DNA of 64,000 nt from G963667425 sp963667425 [NCBI: bacterium] (GTDB taxonomy: Bacteria > UBP6 > UBA1177), in NCBI GenBank assembly GCA_963667425.1, contig OY763407.1:1612001-1676000 (forward strand). The letters run 5' to 3'. The notes under the pieces are model-generated. The model was not told where the DNA came from, did not search any database, and worked only from the letters and a program-made list of their open reading frames with translations. Made by a program: the position numbers and the translations under genes. This document shows, piece by piece, positions 44,747-54,900 of this stretch (within the stretch, counting starts at the first letter, position 1; each line of letters opens with the position of its first letter).

Positions 44747-47174
44747 TCTTACTTTCCATTAGTCCTTTTAAAAGTTCATATTCTTTCTTTTTTTTCATTT
44801 CATTTAAGGTTTTTCGAAGATTTTCTATTTTAATCTGAAGCTCCTTATCTTTAATTTTTGAAATTTTTCGGAGTATTTCAGTCGATTCAGCTATACTTCC
44901 TGCAAGGTAAAGCCGATAGGCAAGAGTATACTGCCAATATGGATTTTTATCGATTAAAATTGCATCCTGAAGCTGTTCAGCCGAAGCTCTATATCTTTTT
45001 TCATAAGCAAGTACATCAGACTTTGCTTTTAAAAAATATGCATATAATTTTCTGTTTGTCATTGAATGTTTTCTAAGCTCTGATTCTACTGAAGGAAGTT
45101 CACTATACATTCCATATTTGGCATAGAGAAAATATAAATAATAATAATGAAAAAAATTTCCGGTTTTTAACGCTCCGCTTTTTCCATATTCCAGTGCTTT
45201 ATCCTTCTCTCCTTTCTTATCAGCAATCTGGGATTTTATTATTTCAATTTCTCCTTTTTCTTTTATTGTTTCAGGCTGGTTTGAATTCGATGCCTGATAA
45301 ACAGCTGACTCGCACTCGTCAACTTTATCAAGAGCAAGCGCCGCCTTGCAGAAAGGGATAAAAAGCTCTTTTTTCCTCTTATTTGTTATTTCATAAAGAA
45401 CGCTTGAAGATATTTCATTAGAAATAAGAGAATTTGATATTTTTTGTGTTATGGTTATGTCATTTATTATTTCACCAATAAACCCAAGATCATTTTTATT
45501 TTTCAGTTCATTGAAAATGATTTTAAAACTGTTTGCATAAGAATCATCATCTTTTGAGAGAGCTTCTCTAAAATATTGCAGAGAAGTGTGTTTATCACCG
45601 AGTCTAAAAAAAACAATACCTGTAAGAATTTTTGGAAAAATATATTTTGGAGATTTTGCCATTGTTTCGGATAGTAAAGGAATTGACTTCAGAAGCTCTT
45701 TTTTATTACCACTATTAATATGCAGTAACGATTCATTCATAGAAACAAGATACGAAGATGGATAAAGTCCCCGCATTTTAAAAGCATGTTCTTTTATATT
45801 TACATTAAAATCAAATGAGAATGGTAAAAGGAAAAATAAGAAAACCAGAAAAAATGAGAAAATCGGAATCAGATATGTTTTCCACTTAAACCTATTAATA
45901 AAAATATACGGTTCTGTAACTGCAATGAAAAAAATTCCTGATACCACAAGATTTGAAAGGTTATGAAGATTAAAATCAACACAGTTTTGTATAAATATAA
46001 AAAAGAGTGCCGCATAATAAATCTCTTTTGAGTGCAGGAGCTTTTTTCTTCTTTTTATAAGAATATAAATAAGAGAAAAGCAAAATATAAGTGCAGGGAG
46101 AAGACCTGTTTCAAGCACAAGCTGAAGAGGTTCGTTTTCAAGTTGTAAAAACTGCTTTTCAGGATTAGAGGAATAAAAAGAATGAATATGACGAAATGAA
46201 CCTGCGCCGGAACCTGTTAAGATAAAATCTTTAAAATAGTCATTTATTCCTGATGCTTTTTCAATCTTTTCCATTGGACTTAAAGTCGATGAAACAAATT
46301 CATCTTCAATAAGATCTTGCGCATATAAAAAAACAAGGGACAAAAAAACAAAAGAAAAGCTCACCGTGAAAATTCTTTTAGTTTTGCTTAAAACAGAATG
46401 TTTTTTTCTAATCAGTCTAAATATAAGAATAAAAAGCATTGAAAAAATAAATGCAGTAATGGAGCCTCTGGAAAGACTTAATAAAAGCCCAGATACATTA
46501 ATTATAAAAAACGCCATTCCCAAATACAGTATCTTTTCCAAAGCAGAATCTTTTTTTGCACTTGAAATCAAAACCAGAGAAGCAAATGCCGATAATCCTG
46601 AAAATGCTCCAAAATGATTTGGGTTGATAAAAGGAACAAACTCCTTTAAAGAAGGATAAAATTCTTTGTCAACATAGTATGGAAGTGAAACAAAAACATT
46701 GAATGCACCTATAAAAGCTATTATAAAAAATATTTTTACACGAGATTCAGATTCATCATTTTCCATAAACCGTGATGCAGTTATCATAAATATTAAAAAA
46801 ACTATAGTTCTGAAGATAACATACACAGTATCAGGCAGAGAAAGAGTAATTCTTGAGAGTGAATTTTCGGATATGGAATTAAAGAAAAGAGAAAGTGGTG
46901 AAATATATTTTATAATCTCATTCGGAAGAGGAATCAGAGATATCAAATAAATTAAGAGCATAAAAAACACAGGAAAAAGAAGTGATGGAAAAACAAGCCG
47001 CTTTTTTTTCTTTATATTATAAAGACAAAAGCAGCCAAAGAATATTAAAGATGCTGCTATTACAATACTGTTATATGTAAAAGCAGTGTATACTGTCCCT
47101 TTTAATACAATCAAAGCAGTAAAAGGGATAATAAAGAATATGAAAAACAACGATGGAACGGTTTTTCTCTTCAA
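44739..47174 (-). CDS. O-antigen ligase/polymerase-like membrane protein with TPR tail
   Basis: 811 residues from a TTG six bases after GGAGG. Residues 1-440 carry about 12 membrane helices. The large periplasmic loop has FILTGSGAGSFRHIHSFYSS and LQLENEPLQLVLETGLLPA, the Wzy_C signature in which the common His-Asn before LQ is replaced by Glu-Asn. From about 480 to the end there are TPR-like helical pairs (HTSLQYFREALSKDDDSYA; KDKALEYGKSGALKTG; RASAEQLQDAILIDKNPYWQY). Such proteins ligate or polymerise lipid-linked glycans on the periplasmic side; the TPR part may bind partners. It sits 20 bp downstream of the barrel gene. Confidence 0.82.
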   Translation of the reverse strand: MKRKTVPSLFFIFFIIPFTALIVLKGTVYTAFTYNSIVIAASLIFFGCFCLYNIKKKKRLVFPSLLFPVFFMLLIYLISLIPLPNEIIKYISPLSLFFNSISENSLSRITLSLPDTVYVIFRTIVFLIFMITASRFMENDESESRVKIFFIIAFIGAFNVFVSLPYYVDKEFYPSLKEFVPFINPNHFGAFSGLSAFASLVLISSAKKDSALEKILYLGMAFFIINVSGLLLSLSRGSITAFIFSMLFILIFRLIRKKHSVLSKTKRIFTVSFSFVFLSLVFLYAQDLIEDEFVSSTLSPMEKIEKASGINDYFKDFILTGSGAGSFRHIHSFYSSNPEKQFLQLENEPLQLVLETGLLPALIFCFSLIYILIKRRKKLLHSKEIYYAALFFIFIQNCVDFNLHNLSNLVVSGIFFIAVTEPYIFINRFKWKTYLIPIFSFFLVFLFFLLPFSFDFNVNIKEHAFKMRGLYPSSYLVSMNESLLHINSGNKKELLKSIPLLSETMAKSPKYIFPKILTGIVFFRLGDKHTSLQYFREALSKDDDSYANSFKIIFNELKNKNDLGFIGEIINDITITQKISNSLISNEISSSVLYEITNKRKKELFIPFCKAALALDKVDECESAVYQASNSNQPETIKEKGEIEIIKSQIADKKGEKDKALEYGKSGALKTGNFFHYYYLYFLYAKYGMYSELPSVESELRKHSMTNRKLYAYFLKAKSDVLAYEKRYRASAEQLQDAILIDKNPYWQYTLAYRLYLAGSIAESTEILRKISKIKDKELQIKIENLRKTLNEMKKKKEYELLKGLMESKNE

Positions 47175-47194
47175 GACAAACCTCCATAATGAAA

Positions 47195-48751
47195 TTAAAA
47201 GAAATTATAATAGAACTGTATCATTAAAGCCTGTTCTCTTTCTGCCTCTTCAGAAACAGTTACATCTCTTTTTATAGAAAAATAGTACTGCATTCTGACA
47301 AAACTGGAAATCCATAATGAAACTGTAGTTTCACTTCTGTAATAATATGCACTTGTATCTTCTATCGGTACAAGAGATACAAACTCCTCCTGAAATTCAA
47401 TAAATGAAAAAGGCATAACTATAAGAAGTAGATTAAATTCAGGTCCCATTGTATCTTTGAGAGTTTTAACTCTATATATTTCATATTCAGGAGTTGCAAC
47501 AGTGTCTCTTTCTATATCATAACTATTGTGGAATATATTCTGCTTAAAACCCCATCCGGTTCTGGCAGTTAACGATATATTATGACCATATTTAAAATCG
47601 AGATTTAAACCTACACCTTCCTGAAGAACAAGAGGACTAAATGAACTGTCATATTTAAAATCATCTCCATCATTGATAATTTTAAAACTTCCGTCATTTT
47701 CAATAACCTTCAGTGCTGTGTCACTCCCAAAATCTTTTTTATGTCCAAAAATATTTGTATCAGCCTGAAGAGATAGATATAAACCAAATATGTTTCCAAG
47801 TCTTTTTACACCTATAGTCTGAAGACGGAGTAAATCTCTTGTTGATGCAAAATTATCATTTTCATCTTTCATAAAATTTTCATAAACATCTAGTTTGGTT
47901 CTAAAATAATAGCTTGAAGTATCATATATTGCAACTCCATTAAAATTTGAACCAAAACTATAGCTGCTTGTATCCACAGAAGATTTATATGACTGATTAT
48001 ATGAAAAGTTACCTGTAATAAGTGCTCTCAGAGACCATCCTTCAGTGTCTCCTGATGTAGCAAGATCGCTTATAACTTCTCCTCCTCCCAATATGGTATT
48101 TGATGTATCATCCTGAAAAACAAGACGAACATCGGAAAGATGGTTTTCAATAGTTCTTACCGTAACAAAATTACTTGTTGAATCAGGAGATTCATCTCTG
48201 GTTGTGATTCTGTAAAGACCAGGCATAACAATCCATATTGAAGCTTTTTCACCTTTAGCCTCATCAGCACCGGAACCTGTTGCAAGGACAATTTTGCTCT
48301 CTTCATTAATTATCTGAAAACCTTGCCTTATTCCTGTATTAAATTCATCAACTGTTCTTATAATAAGAGCGGACCACTCAGGTTTAATAACCGTAATTCT
48401 CTCTTTTTCCACAACAATTTTCTTTTTTAATCTTGAATCAAGAGGACCTGAGCCAATGTATAAAATATATTCTCCTGGATCAAGAATCACCCTTTCTCCA
48501 GGATGAGCATCTTTTATAAATTTACTTCCTGAAAAAATAGTATATAGAGGCTCTCTCTGACTATCAAATATGTATGGAACAAAAACAGCTCCTTTTTCCA
48601 TGGGAAGAAATGTCTCATCTTTGGAGAGCTGTTCTGTAATCGATTCATCAATGTAACTTTCTTTTGTATATTGTGCATAAAGGCTATTCCAGAGCAGTAT
48701 GAGGAATAACCATGTAAATAACAGATTATTTTTTTGAAACAAAAGCCTCAA
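47195..48751 (-). CDS. Outer-membrane beta-barrel protein with N-terminal sandwich domains, in MCE operon
   Basis: 518 residues. Signal peptide (LFTWLFLILLWNSLYAQ). Residues about 55-215 form PEGA-like beta units (GERVILDPGEYILYIGSG; IWIVMPGLYRITTRDES). Residues about 225-518 are alternating strands with aromatic ends (YYFRTKLDVYENFM; LYLSLQADTNIFG; ISLTARTGWGF) and a C-terminal Phe (MIQFYYNFF), as required by BAM. The start is a TTG, either at 48751 or at 48742, which has the better ribosome-site spacing. It overlaps the auxiliary lipoprotein gene. It might be the outer-membrane end of the MCE transport route; this is inferred from the operon. Confidence 0.7.
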   Translation of the reverse strand: MRLLFQKNNLLFTWLFLILLWNSLYAQYTKESYIDESITEQLSKDETFLPMEKGAVFVPYIFDSQREPLYTIFSGSKFIKDAHPGERVILDPGEYILYIGSGPLDSRLKKKIVVEKERITVIKPEWSALIIRTVDEFNTGIRQGFQIINEESKIVLATGSGADEAKGEKASIWIVMPGLYRITTRDESPDSTSNFVTVRTIENHLSDVRLVFQDDTSNTILGGGEVISDLATSGDTEGWSLRALITGNFSYNQSYKSSVDTSSYSFGSNFNGVAIYDTSSYYFRTKLDVYENFMKDENDNFASTRDLLRLQTIGVKRLGNIFGLYLSLQADTNIFGHKKDFGSDTALKVIENDGSFKIINDGDDFKYDSSFSPLVLQEGVGLNLDFKYGHNISLTARTGWGFKQNIFHNSYDIERDTVATPEYEIYRVKTLKDTMGPEFNLLLIVMPFSFIEFQEEFVSLVPIEDTSAYYYRSETTVSLWISSFVRMQYYFSIKRDVTVSEEAEREQALMIQFYYNFF

Positions 48752-49325
48752 CCTCTGTCAGAAATTCATCCACACCTTCTTCAAGCAGTTCACTCATAGC
48801 TCTGACTACATAGGAAGGCTTTTTATTAAAAACTTCTTTTCTCTTTTCAAATGTTTTTTCAACATAAACCTGATTTGTATTGAAATCTATAAACGAAAGT
48901 GTCAAGCCTACTCTTGCAAACCACCTGTCACCACTATCAATTTCATCTATAGATAAAATTCTGCCAGTAATAATATAATCCGGCTTTTTATCAAGTCTTG
49001 TTATAACTTCCTTAAAAAGTCCTTTATTTACAACATGATTTGAAATAACATCTGTTATCATTATTTCAGGTCTTGTGGCCCAGAAATGTGTATTGTAATA
49101 AAAAAGCTCATATTGAGATTTTCTATAAACTATATTAAATTTCTTATAAACTTTATCTATATCAAAAGGTTTTATTCTAACAACAGCATCCAGAGGCTCT
49201 GTAGGTTGAGTGCCTACATTGTAATAGAGCTGATAATAATGTTTCTTTTCCGGAGAAGAAAAGAACGAACAGCCTGTAGCAATGATAAGAAATACAGCAA
49301 GAAACAAATAGTGACGGTATTTCAT
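48726..49325 (-). CDS. ABC-transport auxiliary lipoprotein (PqiC/MCE-associated)
   Basis: 199 residues. Lipobox ATGC (Cys 19). The fold pattern of the ABC_trans_aux family is visible: HYYQLYYNVG, AVVRIKPFDIDKVYKKFNIVYRKSQYEL, then an F-W-A-T-RPEIMITDVISNH segment, and the repeat PDYIITGRILSIDEID with LTLSFIDFNTNQVYVEK. Such lipoproteins stand under the outer membrane in PqiABC-like lipid transport systems. ATGA overlap with the mlaD-like gene and a 26-bp overlap with the barrel gene. Confidence 0.85.
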   Translation of the reverse strand: MKYRHYLFLAVFLIIATGCSFFSSPEKKHYYQLYYNVGTQPTEPLDAVVRIKPFDIDKVYKKFNIVYRKSQYELFYYNTHFWATRPEIMITDVISNHVVNKGLFKEVITRLDKKPDYIITGRILSIDEIDSGDRWFARVGLTLSFIDFNTNQVYVEKTFEKRKEVFNKKPSYVVRAMSELLEEGVDEFLTEVEAFVSKK

Positions 49326-50299
49326 TTTTCATCTCCATTACCACCGCTTATGATAGCGGAAGGATTTTCCATAATCTTTCTTGTAAATTCATTGAAATTC
49401 TGCATAGAATCCGAAAGCTCATCAAGAGAAATATCTATATTTTCCTGACTTCTCATAAGAGTCAGGTTTATCGTTTCTGTCATTTTCTGTATAGAAGTGA
49501 GCAAATCATATATTTTATTTGTAGTTTCTGCTATCTTTGCCTCTTCTACAGTATTTTTAACCTCATCACTCATTTCTTTTGCTGAAACTAAAACATTTTC
49601 TACAGGACCTTTAGGAGCTGTAATTTTCTGAATGTTTTTTGAAACCACGCTGATTTCATCAAGTCTTTTATTTAAAGAAACCATTGTTCTATCTGTATTA
49701 GAAACAAGTTTATTTATATTTCCTCTGTTATCTTTTAATATCATATCTATTGAAGTTGTAACTTCTTCAACATTCTTTGCAATTTTAGAAAGTGTTTCAG
49801 GATCAGTTTTTTCAAGCATAAGATTTACCCGATTAAGAATGCTTTCTATTTTTGCAGTAATAACGGTGGCTTTACCTGAAATTTCATCCCATTGTGATTT
49901 TTCTGATGGAATTTCTCCGTTAACAGGAATTTTTGTTCCGGTACCGCCTCCTTTAAGTTCAAGAAACTTAAGACCAGTAATTCCAATACTGCCTAATACA
50001 GCAGAAGTTCCCTCTCTTACAGTAACTCCTGGTTTGATGCAGTAACCTATTTCAACAACGGAAGTATCTTCGTTATCGATTTTAATATTACTTACGACAC
50101 CAATATTCATACCCTGAAATTTTACAGAAGAACCTTCTGTAAGACCTGCAACAGAAATATCTTTAAATCTTGAATAGTAGCAGTCCTCCCGTTTTAACAG
50201 CTTATTTCCGACAAGAAGCATGACAATAAGAACAAAAAAAGCTATTCCGCCTATGAAGAAAACTGCAACTCTTCGTTTTTGTGCTGAAGTTATCTGCAA
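49322..50299 (-). CDS. MlaD/MCE-domain protein
   Basis: 325 residues from a TTG with GGAG seven bases before it. One membrane helix (about 10-30, VAVFFIGGIAFFVLIVMLLVG), then a single MCE domain (about 38-118: YYSRFKDISVAGLTEGSSVKFQGMNIGVVSNIKI; AVLGSIGITGLKFLELKGG) and a long helical region with heptads (ILNRVNLMLEKTDPETLSKIAKNVEEV...). It binds phospholipid in the periplasm in the Mla/Pqi families. MlaE permease and MlaF ATPase genes are not adjacent: the next gene upstream is a subtilase. First gene of the operon. Confidence 0.9.
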   Translation of the reverse strand: MQITSAQKRRVAVFFIGGIAFFVLIVMLLVGNKLLKREDCYYSRFKDISVAGLTEGSSVKFQGMNIGVVSNIKIDNEDTSVVEIGYCIKPGVTVREGTSAVLGSIGITGLKFLELKGGGTGTKIPVNGEIPSEKSQWDEISGKATVITAKIESILNRVNLMLEKTDPETLSKIAKNVEEVTTSIDMILKDNRGNINKLVSNTDRTMVSLNKRLDEISVVSKNIQKITAPKGPVENVLVSAKEMSDEVKNTVEEAKIAETTNKIYDLLTSIQKMTETINLTLMRSQENIDISLDELSDSMQNFNEFTRKIMENPSAIISGGNGDEK

Positions 50300-50328
50300 A
50301 AATCATCTCCATTATTAAAATTTTAACT

Positions 50329-50357
50329 AAGATACAACAAAAGAGATGTCAAGTCAA
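50329..50357 (-). promoter_or_regulatory. Promoter of the MCE operon
   Basis: Minus strand: TTGACT (50352-50357), 17-bp spacer, TATCTT (50329-50334), 30 bp before the TTG start. The -35 overlaps the last codons of the subtilase gene. A second TTGACA is shifted by five bases. Confidence 0.5.
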
Positions 50358-51898
50358 ATAATGAAAGAACAACTACAGCCTTCTTTTTCGATATTTATTA
50401 ACGATTCCGGAAAATCAACGTCGTTTTCCGGCATAACATCTTCATCCTGAAGCGGATAACCATCCTCATCTATTGATTCAGGTACACTCAAACCATAATC
50501 ACTAATCATAGTATTTAATGCTCTTAAAGCATTTATTCTTCCATAACCATAATAAATACTATGCCCATCTTCATCATAGGAAGCATTTAGAGAATCAACT
50601 TTATCTGAAGTTTCTTTTAAAAGTTTATAAATTTCACTCAAAGTCAGATCTTTATTTGCAGAAAGCATTAAAGCTATGACACCTGATAAAATTGGCGCAG
50701 AAGCAGATGTGCCACAAAAAGAAGCAGTATATTCTGTGTCTGTATAACCTGATGAGCCTGAAAGATCTGTTGTCCATATTCCATTATCATAACTTGTAGT
50801 GAGCCAGTCAGCATAAAAATCATCACTTTTAAGATCACAGCTGGGTGCCATAAAATCAAGATCTTTACCATAATCGCTATAATACGCTCTTCGACCTTCA
50901 CGAGATACTGCACCTACAGAAATCACATTTTCATTAGCAGCAAAACCATCATATGAGTTTTCATCAGAAATGCTTTCATTACCATTTCCTGCAGCAAAAA
51001 CAATAATAACACCTTTACCATCTCTTCCATTAATAGCAGCATCAGAAATAATATTCTGTAACGCTTGAGGCATGTAAACTGCACCACTGCCATCAGCAGG
51101 CCCCCAGGAATTTGAAATAACATCTGCGCCAGAGTCCAGAGCAAAATTAAAAACATCAGCAATATCACTTGACATAATTATGTCGGAAGAAATTTTTACA
51201 GGAATTATCCTGCTATATGGAGAAACACCAACACAGCCTTTTTCGTTTATCTGTGAAGCTATTATTCCTGTAACTGCAGTTCCATGATTATTATAACTAT
51301 AGGCATCAGGAAAATTATCATTATCAACAAAATCAAAGCCTTTAATAAAAGCACCATTTAAATCTTCATGAGAAAGGTCAAAACCGTCATCAATAACTGC
51401 AACTTTAACACCGCTTCCAGGATTTATCCCATAACTCTCAAGAAGTTTCCAACCGGAAAAAACAGAAGACCCTTCTTCAAAAATATGCCATTCATTGGGT
51501 AAATATGGATCTTCATAATTTTTCATATTGATTTGAATTAAAATATCAGGTTCTACATCAAATAAATTCTTATTTTCTCTAAATACTTGATAACTTTGCA
51601 TAAAATTTTCACTACATTCAAATAAAAAAGTATTAGGACTTCTTTTTATATCCTTAATAAAAGTACACCCAATACTTTTTGAATAAGAAACCAGCCAGTC
51701 AATATTCTCATCTTCTTTAATTTTTACATAAATCTTGCTACCAGCATAATAAAGTTTATTCATATTATTAATTTTAAAAGGAAAAAAAGTTCTTGAATTA
51801 ATTTTTACGATTTTTCCGGTAAATTGAACATCTTTTTGATCTAAAGCAAAAAGATAAAATGAAAAAAACAGCATTATCACAAATGTTATATTTTTCAT
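50354..51898 (-). CDS. Subtilisin-like serine peptidase (S8) with Cys-x-Cys C-terminus
   Basis: 514 residues. Signal peptide (MKNITFVIMLFFSFYLFA), a prodomain (about 20-125), then the S8 domain: Asp in VAVIDDGFDLSHEDL (about 168), His in NNHGTAVTGIIAS (about 203), the oxyanion Asn in VIVFAAGNGN and Ser in CGTSASAPILSG (about 398). An acidic linker (DEDVMPENDVDFPE) ends in KEGCSCSFII, with two cysteines at the very C-terminus. Such a tail could be a sorting or lipid-attachment signal, but no hydrophobic helix or basic end follows. AGGAGG lies close to the ATG; only 13 bp lie between the ATG and a strong hairpin. Confidence 0.9.
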   Translation of the reverse strand: MKNITFVIMLFFSFYLFALDQKDVQFTGKIVKINSRTFFPFKINNMNKLYYAGSKIYVKIKEDENIDWLVSYSKSIGCTFIKDIKRSPNTFLFECSENFMQSYQVFRENKNLFDVEPDILIQINMKNYEDPYLPNEWHIFEEGSSVFSGWKLLESYGINPGSGVKVAVIDDGFDLSHEDLNGAFIKGFDFVDNDNFPDAYSYNNHGTAVTGIIASQINEKGCVGVSPYSRIIPVKISSDIIMSSDIADVFNFALDSGADVISNSWGPADGSGAVYMPQALQNIISDAAINGRDGKGVIIVFAAGNGNESISDENSYDGFAANENVISVGAVSREGRRAYYSDYGKDLDFMAPSCDLKSDDFYADWLTTSYDNGIWTTDLSGSSGYTDTEYTASFCGTSASAPILSGVIALMLSANKDLTLSEIYKLLKETSDKVDSLNASYDEDGHSIYYGYGRINALRALNTMISDYGLSVPESIDEDGYPLQDEDVMPENDVDFPESLINIEKEGCSCSFII

Positions 51899-51911
51899 TT
51901 TATCCTCCTAC

Positions 51912-51939
51912 AAAAAGAGGGGCATAAAAGCCCCTCTTT
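51912..51939 (-). terminator. Rho-independent terminator after the metzincin gene
   Basis: AAAGAGGGGC (51914-51923) and GCCCCTCTTT (51930-51939) pair perfectly over ten bases with a 6-base loop; read on the minus strand it is followed by a T run. It lies 20 bp after the metallopeptidase stop. Confidence 0.88.
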
Positions 51940-51959
51940 AAAATCAATCAGACAAGTGA

Positions 51960-54900
51960 TTAATACCATGAAGCATAAAGCACTGCTGAACCGAACCAAT
52001 CAGCTGCATAAGCATTCATCTGATGAAGAGTTGTCTCCATGATGGTAAGCTTATAGAAAGGTTCAACTGTTGCTGTACCGGAAGCAGTTTCACCTGCTTT
52101 TGCAATTTTAGCTGAAGAAACAAGTCTGAATGCAGGAGCGAATCTAGCATAGGTATTTGCAAGGTAAGCTCTGAATTCTGCTTCATCAGCATATTTTCTT
52201 CCTGCTTCAGCTCCTTCAAGACATGCACCTGTTGAAGCATTTTTCTTACAAAGAGCAACATCAAGTTCAGCTTCTGTCATTGTTCCTTTATGATTTTTCC
52301 ACCATCTTACGTCATAACCATCTTCAGATGTCATATAGTTGGTAGCAAGTTTTGCTCTGTAGTAAATAGTATCAGAGCTGTTAAGATATTCAACTTCATC
52401 TACATCAGGATCTGCATACTGTCCTCTCTCTGAAACAGGAATTTCAAGAGAAACGAATTTTAAGAGAACCTGTGTATCTGCAGAAACATTCATAACGTTT
52501 GACATTCCCCAGTATAGAGGATACATCTTATCAAAGTATGTCCAACCTGCATGAACTGGTTCATAAACTGTACCATCTGTAGACTGTGCTGTAGCAAGAG
52601 CACAAATGTTGTTAGGAAGATCGTAAACTGTACCTGAATTAACAAAAGGAGGTAACTCTCTAAATTTCATAAAAGTAGTTAATGGGAAATTAACCTTTTC
52701 AACTGTTTTCTTAGATTTGTTATAACAGTATGGAGAGAAAGAAGTTATAGAATCTTCATTAGCTATATCTGTAAGTGAAGCAAAAATAACATTTTCTATA
52801 CCTTCAGCCTGCTGACCAAGACCATTTGCCATACTTTCTCTTCTGTATTTACCACTGAACCAGCCATTGTTTGAGAGTGTATAAAGAGCAACCATTCTCT
52901 CTTCCGCCCAGCCTCTTCTTGTAACTTTTTCGTAGTAAATAGTCGAATCATCCTGAATATCCCAATGATCTCTCTGATAACGACCGCCATCAGCAACAGA
53001 AACTTCAATAGCTTCCTTTCCTACATTTGTCTCAAGAGGATTTACAACGTATGGATTAGTTACCCAGTATGCAGCCTGACCTGTAGAAGGTTCTATTTTA
53101 CTAGCTATATCAGCATCATCTTCTGATGTAAAACCGACATACACGTCTACAGCCGGTCTGTAAATTTCATTGAAAATAAGATAATTTATACCTTCCATAC
53201 CACCTAACAGATAGTCTCCTGGAGACATAGGTTCCAGAGATTTCAGGTTGCCATTGTCATCAAGCCAGTATTCGAGACCTTCTGTAGCTTTAAGATAATC
53301 TGAACATGTAGAATCAGCAAACATTTTTGATTCATTATCAGAAATCGGGTACTCAACTTCTGGATTACATCCGTCAGCTGATGACCATATAGGCATTTTT
53401 GAAAACCATCCGCCTCTCATAACATTGTAGTTAAAATCAAGAAGGAAATGAACGTAAGCATATTTTCTGAAAAGTGTATCATATATCATTTTCATGGAAG
53501 TTCTGCCACGATATTCTCTGAATCTTGGATTACCTCTCCAGAAATATCTGAGGAAATAATATTTATCATCAGCATTTGCCATATTTCTGATAATTTCTGT
53601 AGCTCTGAAACCTGTATCAAATACATTGGCAGTAGGCTCATCACTTCTCATCTCATCTGACTCAAACAGATAGCGATGAATATTTCCATTATTTATAACA
53701 TACTGATCATCTTTTGGAAGGTAGAACTGACCATCTTTCTTTAATTCACCAAGTTCATTTCTCTGATAATCAGGAAGGACTCTGTATTCTGTAATACCGT
53801 CTTCTTCTACTTTTACACGAACTTTTGCTATAGATGTTGCAAGCTTACCAGTTTTTGCATCTATATATGGAGTGTTGATAAGAACAGGAAACTTATAGTT
53901 TGAATCTCTTATTCCCCTTACATTATCGCTATCAAATGCAATATATCCATCTGCATCTGTTTTATAAGCTTCAACAGAACGTCCATAAACAGCTTTAAGT
54001 GCAGCATAGTCATATTTACCAAGACCTACAGCATGAATATAAGGTTCTGACTGGTAATCCATAACAGAAGTATATGTATAGTAGTTAGCTTTATTCTTGA
54101 GCTGAAGTTCAGAACCATCACTAAGTTTAACTATTTTGCCATTAATATATTCATGAATTTTATTTGTTGATGAAGAAAGAGCTATATTTCTTCTTGCTAC
54201 TGATATTTCATCGGAACCAGGATACTGATCATAAACATCCTGAACAATCTGCTTAATTCCAGCCTGCTGAACTGGATAATTTTCTGATGCAAAATAAGGA
54301 TCTTTATAATTTTCAATATCTGTAGAACCAGTAAAGTTGTGCCTTAAGCCAAGTGTGTGCCCCATTTCATGCTGCGCAACACCCTTATACATAAGAAGTT
54401 CTATATCATTGTAAATATCTTTTAAAAGAGCATCATTTCTATCACTTACAGTAGGATAATCTATAGCGGAATGTTTTGCTATCTTTTCTTCAAGGAATTT
54501 AAGAAGTGCTCCATCAAGGAAGGCTATATCAAGATAACAGTTTTCAATTGTACCCTGGTATCTCTCCATATCAGCAGCCATAACATCGATGCCTGAGAAA
54601 AGAGGAGACATAACATCAACCATTTCATCTGTAAAACTTGAAGGATCTGTTACCCATGGGAACATTCTCTGTTTCATTGAATAAGGAACAAGATCGTTTG
54701 CCCATTTGCTGTCTTTTACATCAGCGAAATCAAAACGAAGTTTGTTCTGACTTTTAAGATAAGCTTCCTGTAATTCTTCAAGAGCATCGGCTCTAACACC
54801 TTTAGTGTTAATATCAGCCGGAAGTTTTACATCTCTTAAAAGTTTTGCCATATCTTCGTTTTTAAATACTGAACTCTGAGCACGTTTTTTCTTTGTGGCA

